Assembly (NCBI GenBank): GCA_035275285.1
Contig: DATENA010000265.1
Coordinates: 1 to 8,588 of the forward strand
Direction: 5' to 3'
Length of the DNA: 8,588 nucleotides
DNA from: Chersky-265 sp035275285
Lineage (GTDB): Bacteria > Fibrobacterota > Fibrobacteria > UBA11236
A program made the position numbers and the translations under genes. Position 1 is the stretch's first letter. Every line of letters begins with the position of its first letter. This document shows, in pieces, positions 4,836 to 8,588 of this stretch. The notes beneath the pieces were generated by a model. The model saw nothing but the letters and a program-made list of their open reading frames with translations. It was not told the origin of the DNA and did not search any database.

Positions 4836-5860
4836 TCAAGATAGGCATCAACGGATTCGGAAGGATAGGGCGCATGGTGTTCCGCGCCGCGGCGGAAAGG
4901 ACGGACCTGGAAGTGGTGGCCGTCAACGATTTGCTGGACGTGGAGCATCTGGCCTACCTGCTCAAGTACGATTCCGTGCACGGCCGCTTCAAGGGCGAAG
5001 TGCGGGCGGAGCCGGGACGGCTGGTGGCGGCCGGGAAAGCGATCCGCGTGACCGCGGAAAAGGATCAGGAGAAGCTGGCCTGGAAGGAAGCCGGGGCCTC
5101 GATGGTGGTGGAATCCACGGGCGTCCACCTGAGCACGGCTTCGGTGCAGGGGCATTTGCGCGCGGGCGCGGAGAAGGTCATCATCTCCGCCCCGGCGAGC
5201 GACGACACCCCCGTTTTCGTCACCGGCGTCAACGACGGGGAATACCGCGGCCAGGCCGTGATCTCCAGCGCCTCCTGCACCACCAATTGCCTGGCCCCCA
5301 TCGCCAAGGTCCTGAACGACGCCTTCGGGATCGAACGGGGGCTCATGACCACGGTGCACGCGGTCACGGCGACCCAGAAGCCGGTGGACGGGCCTTCCGG
5401 CAAGGAGTGGCGCTTCGGCCGGGGCGTCCTGGACAACATCATCCCCGCGTCCACGGGCGCGGCCAAGGCCCTGGGAAAGGTCATCCCCGCCCTCAACGGC
5501 AAGCTGACCGGCATGGCGTTCCGCGTCCCGGCCTCGGACGTTTCCGTGGTCGATCTGACCTGCCAGCTTTCCCGGGGGGCCTCCTACGAGGAGATCTGCC
5601 GCGCGATGAAGACCGCCAGCGAAGGACCGATGCAAGGCGTCCTGGGCTATACGGAAGACCAGGTGGTCTCCCGGGACATCCGGGGCGAATCGTGCACGTC
5701 CGTCTTCGACGCCAAGGCGGGCATGCGCCTGGACGACACCTTCGTGAAGATCATCTCCTGGTACGACAACGAATGGGGCTTCTCCTGCAAGCTCCTCGAC
5801 CTCGCCGCGCGGATGGCCGCGGGACCGGACGCATCCGCTCCGGCCAGGCGGGCCGCATGA
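4832..5860 (+). CDS. gap: Glyceraldehyde-3-phosphate dehydrogenase, class I
   Basis: GAPDH oxidises and phosphorylates glyceraldehyde-3-phosphate to 1,3-bisphosphoglycerate with NAD+ in glycolysis, as a cytoplasmic tetramer. The 342 residues fit the family plus a tail of about ten residues rich in Ala/Arg. The Rossmann motif INGFGRIGR is at 6-14, NDLLD at 32-36 (D33 favours NAD+), and SASCTTNC has catalytic Cys149. His176 is in TTVHAVTATQ, NIIPASTGAAKA is at 202-213, and SWYDNEWGF is at 309-317. The loop DGPSGKEWRFGRG is GapA-like; erythrose-4-phosphate dehydrogenase (Epd) differs here and at the NDL position, so Epd is unlikely despite the pdxJ neighbour. A purine-rich GGAAGGAAG directly precedes the ATG inside the end of tetR. 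Coupling to a repressor gene is unusual for a central glycolytic enzyme. It may be a second, conditionally used GAPDH. Confidence 0.96.
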   Translation: MIKIGINGFGRIGRMVFRAAAERTDLEVVAVNDLLDVEHLAYLLKYDSVHGRFKGEVRAEPGRLVAAGKAIRVTAEKDQEKLAWKEAGASMVVESTGVHLSTASVQGHLRAGAEKVIISAPASDDTPVFVTGVNDGEYRGQAVISSASCTTNCLAPIAKVLNDAFGIERGLMTTVHAVTATQKPVDGPSGKEWRFGRGVLDNIIPASTGAAKALGKVIPALNGKLTGMAFRVPASDVSVVDLTCQLSRGASYEEICRAMKTASEGPMQGVLGYTEDQVVSRDIRGESCTSVFDAKAGMRLDDTFVKIISWYDNEWGFSCKLLDLAARMAAGPDASAPARRAA

Positions 5861-5901
5861 CGGGCTGGTGAAAATCCGGCCGCATATAGCTATTTATTGG
5901 G

Positions 5902-5931
5902 CGCCGGATCCGGGACCGCCCGGGTCCGGCG
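5902..5931 (+). promoter_or_regulatory. Strong hairpin between gap and pdxJ
   Basis: A 13-bp stem pairs 5902-5914 with 5919-5931 around a four-base loop (ACCG), with one G.U pair. It ends five bases before the pdxJ ribosome-binding site (GAGGA, 5936-5940). No T tract follows, so it is a poor intrinsic terminator. It may stabilise mRNA ends, slow read-through from gap or affect pdxJ translation. The AT-rich patch just before it (5884-5898, with palindrome ATAGCTAT) could hold a pdxJ promoter, but no good -35 is seen. Confidence 0.55.
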
Positions 5932-5944
5932 AAGCGAGGATCCC

Positions 5945-6670
5945 ATGCCCAAACTCGGCGTCAACATCGACCACATCGCCACCATCCGGGAGGCCCGCAA
6001 GGTGCGCGAGCCCGATCCCGTCGCGGCCGCCGCCATCTGCGAACTGGCGGGCGCGCACGGCATCACCGCCCACCTGCGCGAAGATCGCCGCCACGTGCAG
6101 GAGCGCGACATCCGCCTGCTCCGCCAGACGGTGACCACGCACCTGAACCTGGAGATGGCGAACACGCCGGAGATGCTGCAGTTCGCCATCGACGTGCTGC
6201 CGGACATGGTCACCCTGGTCCCGGAAAAGCGCGAGGAGCTGACCACGGAGGGCGGGCTGGACGTGGCCGCCCGCATCGACGACATCACCAAGGCGGTGAA
6301 CTCCCTGCACAAGCACAAGGTGGAAGTGTCCCTGTTCGTGGACGCGGAGCTCCACCAGATCAAGGCCGCCCTGCGCACCGGCGCCCGCTTCATCGAACTG
6401 CACACGGGTTCCTACGCCAACGCCTACGACTTCGGGGACGGGCACGATTGGGAAGAGGAACTGGTCAAGCTGGACAACATGGCCCAGGTGGCGCAGAAAA
6501 GCGGAATGCTGGTCAACGCCGGCCACGGCCTGAACTACCGCAACGTGGGACCCATCGCCGAGATCAAGGGCCTCTGGGAGCTCAACATCGGCCATGCCAT
6601 CATAGGCCGGGCCGTCCTGGTGGGCCTGGAACGCGCCGTGCGCGACATGGTATCCCTGATCCGGGTTTGA
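5945..6670 (+). CDS. pdxJ: Pyridoxine 5'-phosphate synthase PdxJ
   Basis: PdxJ condenses 1-deoxy-D-xylulose 5-phosphate with 3-amino-2-oxopropyl phosphate to pyridoxine 5'-phosphate, the ring-closing step of the DXP-dependent vitamin B6 pathway. The 241 residues match the family. LGVNIDHIATIREAR is at 4-18, HLREDRRHV at 43-51 (catalytic His43 and phosphate-binding Arg), NLEMA at 68-72 (Glu70), ELHTGSYA at 151-158, NAGHGLNY at 191-198 (His194) and NIGHAIIGRA at 214-223. GAGGA four bases upstream of ATG 5945 fixes the start. The gene follows gap by 84 bases on the same strand and may be partly read from the tetR-gap promoter. It converges with the outer-membrane gene after 22 bases. Confidence 0.97.
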   Translation: MPKLGVNIDHIATIREARKVREPDPVAAAAICELAGAHGITAHLREDRRHVQERDIRLLRQTVTTHLNLEMANTPEMLQFAIDVLPDMVTLVPEKREELTTEGGLDVAARIDDITKAVNSLHKHKVEVSLFVDAELHQIKAALRTGARFIELHTGSYANAYDFGDGHDWEEELVKLDNMAQVAQKSGMLVNAGHGLNYRNVGPIAEIKGLWELNIGHAIIGRAVLVGLERAVRDMVSLIRV

Positions 6671-6692
6671 AGCCGCGGCGGGGAACCGGCCC

Positions 6693-8588
6693 CTAATTCC
6701 GCAGCGTCCAGTCCACTCCGAACCGGAAATTGACGCCCGGCGGATGCACGCCGGGCTCGGTCGCGTAGCGGTCGTGGTTGAGGTTGCGGGCCTTGAAGAA
6801 CAGGGTGAAGGTCTTGATCTTCATGGCCGCGGCGAAATCCAGGACCAGGTATTCGTCCAGCTTGAGCACCCGGGACCTGCCCGCCAGGTCCGGCACCCAG
6901 GCGTACCGCGTCGAGAACCATTCCCAGTCCCAGGCGAAATCGAGCTTGAGCTTGTCGTCCAGCAGGTTGCGCTTCCAGTTCAGGCGCCCCTTGAACACCC
7001 GCTCCGGCACGGAAAGGTCCTCCAGGGCGGCCTTGAGATCCGGATCGTCCACCGTGCGGTTCAGCACGAAGCGGTTCTGCAGTTCCAGCGTCCAATGCCC
7101 CAGCCCCAACCCCAGCCCCAGGTGCCAGGCATCGATGGTTTCGCTGCCGTAATTGCGCAAGGCCAGGGCCAGCGAATCGGTCAGGACCCCCGCGGTCCCG
7201 GTGGCGGTGGCGCTATCGCTGCCGCACGCGCGGCCAGCCAAGGGAAGATAGATGCTGTCCGCCAGGGCCCCGCACGCGCCGGGGGAAGGCAGGATGCGCG
7301 GCAGCCAGGCATCTTCCCCCTCCAACCTGTCCACGCCGGCCTCCAGGGACAGCCGCGACCAGGCCCAGGACAGGGCGCCCCGGTAGGTCCGGTCCGTCCT
7401 GGGCTTCAGATCCGGGTTGGCGAAGCGGAAGCGGGCGGGATTGGTGCGGTAGAGGACTTCCCAGGCGGCATCCTCCCTGCGCGAGGACAGGGACGCCTCG
7501 GCTCCGAAGCCGAAGGGCGCGGAGGCCCGGGCGGAGGCGCCGTAGCGCGGCAACCAATAAACCTGGTCGCCCATGCGGCTGCCCCGGCCGATCCCGGCCT
7601 GCCCGCGCAGTTCCAGGAACGACCAGGCCGGCCGCGCTTCCAGGTCCAGGTCCTGCGCATCGGTCCAGCCCTCGGTGGCGCCCGCCCCCGCCATGGCCAG
7701 GAGCGGATCGCCCTGCCAGTGTTCCGTGCGCGCCTCGGCCGTGAGCGTGGGCGCGGCGAACAGGCCCGCGGCCGAAAGGGTCCCTTTCGCCCGGAACAGG
7801 TCCGCGGCGAGGTCATCCGATTTCGGCGCGGCATCTCCGTATTTCCGGAACTCCGACACGTCCAGGGATCCATGGCTGAGTTCGAACTGGCCGGTCCAGG
7901 CGGCATGGTTTTCCCCGTAGATCACGCCTTCGGTCAAGGTCCCCAGGCCGGAGGGCATCAGGGCCTGGGTGGAATCCGGGCCGCCGGGAATGAGGGTCCC
8001 CGCCGGGCGCGTGGGGCCATAGGGCAAGGTCAGGGCCGTGCTGCCGCGGGCGCGATCGAGGAAGAACTCCACCACCCGGTTGCCGTCTATCCAATAGCCG
8101 ATGCGCGGGCGCATCTGCAGGGCGTGGATGGAATGGGACAAGCCGCCCAGCACGATGGAAGCACTGTCGCGATCGATGGGGGGATAGAGGCGGCCCAGGA
8201 AGGCCCACCCGCCCAGGTACGGTTGATGCACGTTGAACTGGTAATCGTAGGTCTGGGAATCCGCCGTGGCGGAATAATAATCCATCCCCAGGTAGACGCG
8301 ATCGGAAAGCATGCGCTCCAGCTTGAAATCGAACACGTTGAGGCTCAGGGCGCCGCGCATCCAGTCCAGCCGGGTCATGGGCGTATCCAGGGGGACCACC
8401 GGGGTCCACGCCTCTTCCAGGGCGATCAGGTCCCCGCCCAACCGGCGCAAGGCGAATTTCTCCGGGGGAAGCAGGCCGCCGGAGAGATAGGGCGAATGCT
8501 CCCAGAAGGGAAAATACGGGGACACCTGCGGCAGGGGCCGCCAATCGGTCAGGGACAGGCTCCAACTGCGCGGGCCCGCGAACCCGAT
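6693..8588 (-). CDS. Outer-membrane beta-barrel protein, TonB-receptor-like C-terminus (5' end missing)
   Basis: The frame is open to the right edge, so the visible 631 residues are the C-terminal part; a GTG at 8525 is only an internal codon as far as can be told. The sequence is rich in alternating polar/aromatic strands (for example FEVLYR-like and WHLGLGLGLGHW stretches) separated by Gly/Asp/Pro loops, typical of an outer-membrane barrel. The end, with NLNHDRYATEPGVHPPGVNF and then GVDWTLRN, has the NL..RY...G...PG pattern of TonB-dependent receptor C-termini, although the last residue is Asn and not aromatic. Two cysteines (codons 7224-7226 and 7272-7274) lie in one loop and could form a disulfide. 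No plug domain or TonB box is in view, so a porin-like or lineage-specific barrel is possible. The substrate is unknown. Confidence 0.7.
   Translation of the reverse strand: MGFAGPRSWSLSLTDWRPLPQVSPYFPFWEHSPYLSGGLLPPEKFALRRLGGDLIALEEAWTPVVPLDTPMTRLDWMRGALSLNVFDFKLERMLSDRVYLGMDYYSATADSQTYDYQFNVHQPYLGGWAFLGRLYPPIDRDSASIVLGGLSHSIHALQMRPRIGYWIDGNRVVEFFLDRARGSTALTLPYGPTRPAGTLIPGGPDSTQALMPSGLGTLTEGVIYGENHAAWTGQFELSHGSLDVSEFRKYGDAAPKSDDLAADLFRAKGTLSAAGLFAAPTLTAEARTEHWQGDPLLAMAGAGATEGWTDAQDLDLEARPAWSFLELRGQAGIGRGSRMGDQVYWLPRYGASARASAPFGFGAEASLSSRREDAAWEVLYRTNPARFRFANPDLKPRTDRTYRGALSWAWSRLSLEAGVDRLEGEDAWLPRILPSPGACGALADSIYLPLAGRACGSDSATATGTAGVLTDSLALALRNYGSETIDAWHLGLGLGLGHWTLELQNRFVLNRTVDDPDLKAALEDLSVPERVFKGRLNWKRNLLDDKLKLDFAWDWEWFSTRYAWVPDLAGRSRVLKLDEYLVLDFAAAMKIKTFTLFFKARNLNHDRYATEPGVHPPGVNFRFGVDWTLRN

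Noticed and set aside
4328..5635. A 435-codon minus-strand frame antisense to tetR and gap
   Set aside because: It mirrors two unmistakable genes on the plus strand, has no protein-like motifs and no start signal.
4832..5860. Erythrose-4-phosphate dehydrogenase (Epd) instead of GAPDH, because pdxJ is next door
   Set aside because: The NDLLD segment, the HAVTATQKPVDGPSG loop and NIIPASTGAAKA are GapA-like and differ from Epd.
1..8588. CRISPR array
   Set aside because: No regularly spaced repeats were found; the only clear tandem repeat has two copies without spacers.

Overview
The window looks like a piece of a high-GC, Gram-negative bacterial chromosome. It carries a short AT-rich foreign-looking block at its left end. 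G+C is visibly different in the two parts: 24 of 60 bases at 181-240 against 41 of 60 at 3181-3240. A large C-terminal outer-membrane beta-barrel at the right edge and a DXP-type vitamin B6 gene (pdxJ) support a diderm bacterium. I cannot place the phylum with confidence; Fibrobacterota/FCB-like or a deltaproteobacterial relative would fit, but that is a guess.

Left block (about 122-1563). This holds a 3' gene remnant (122-493) that overlaps a complete gene of unknown function (405-1184), then about 380 bases with no convincing gene. That stretch contains a perfect 12-bp palindrome, a perfect tandem 11-bp repeat and a long imperfect hairpin. The block lies against the 3' end of a tRNA-Ile(GAT) gene (1564-1640, minus strand), the classic insertion site of genomic islands. 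The two proteins look like the tail of a large defence-type protein plus its small partner, possibly AVAST type 1-like. This is inference from remembered family appearance and not from an alignment.

Core block (1655-8588). On the minus strand lie tRNA-Ile with its own promoter and, upstream of it, miaA (tRNA A37 prenylation). Divergent from miaA is a membrane-anchored, divergent polysaccharide-deacetylase (YibQ/DUF610-like) protein that lacks the usual DDLG motif and has a long Ala/Pro/Lys tail. Next is an apparent two-gene operon: a TetR repressor with two closely spaced cysteines, then gap (class I GAPDH), joined by an ATGA overlap. A good sigma70-like promoter precedes tetR, and a perfect palindromic operator overlaps its -10 element and start point, so tetR and gap look jointly autoregulated. 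A 13-bp hairpin separates gap from pdxJ. Convergent with pdxJ is the 3' part of a TonB-receptor-like outer-membrane barrel gene that runs off the right edge.

The two points most worth attention are the tRNA-adjacent remnant of a possible defence island and the tetR-gap arrangement, in which a central glycolytic enzyme appears to sit under a candidate thiol-sensing repressor.
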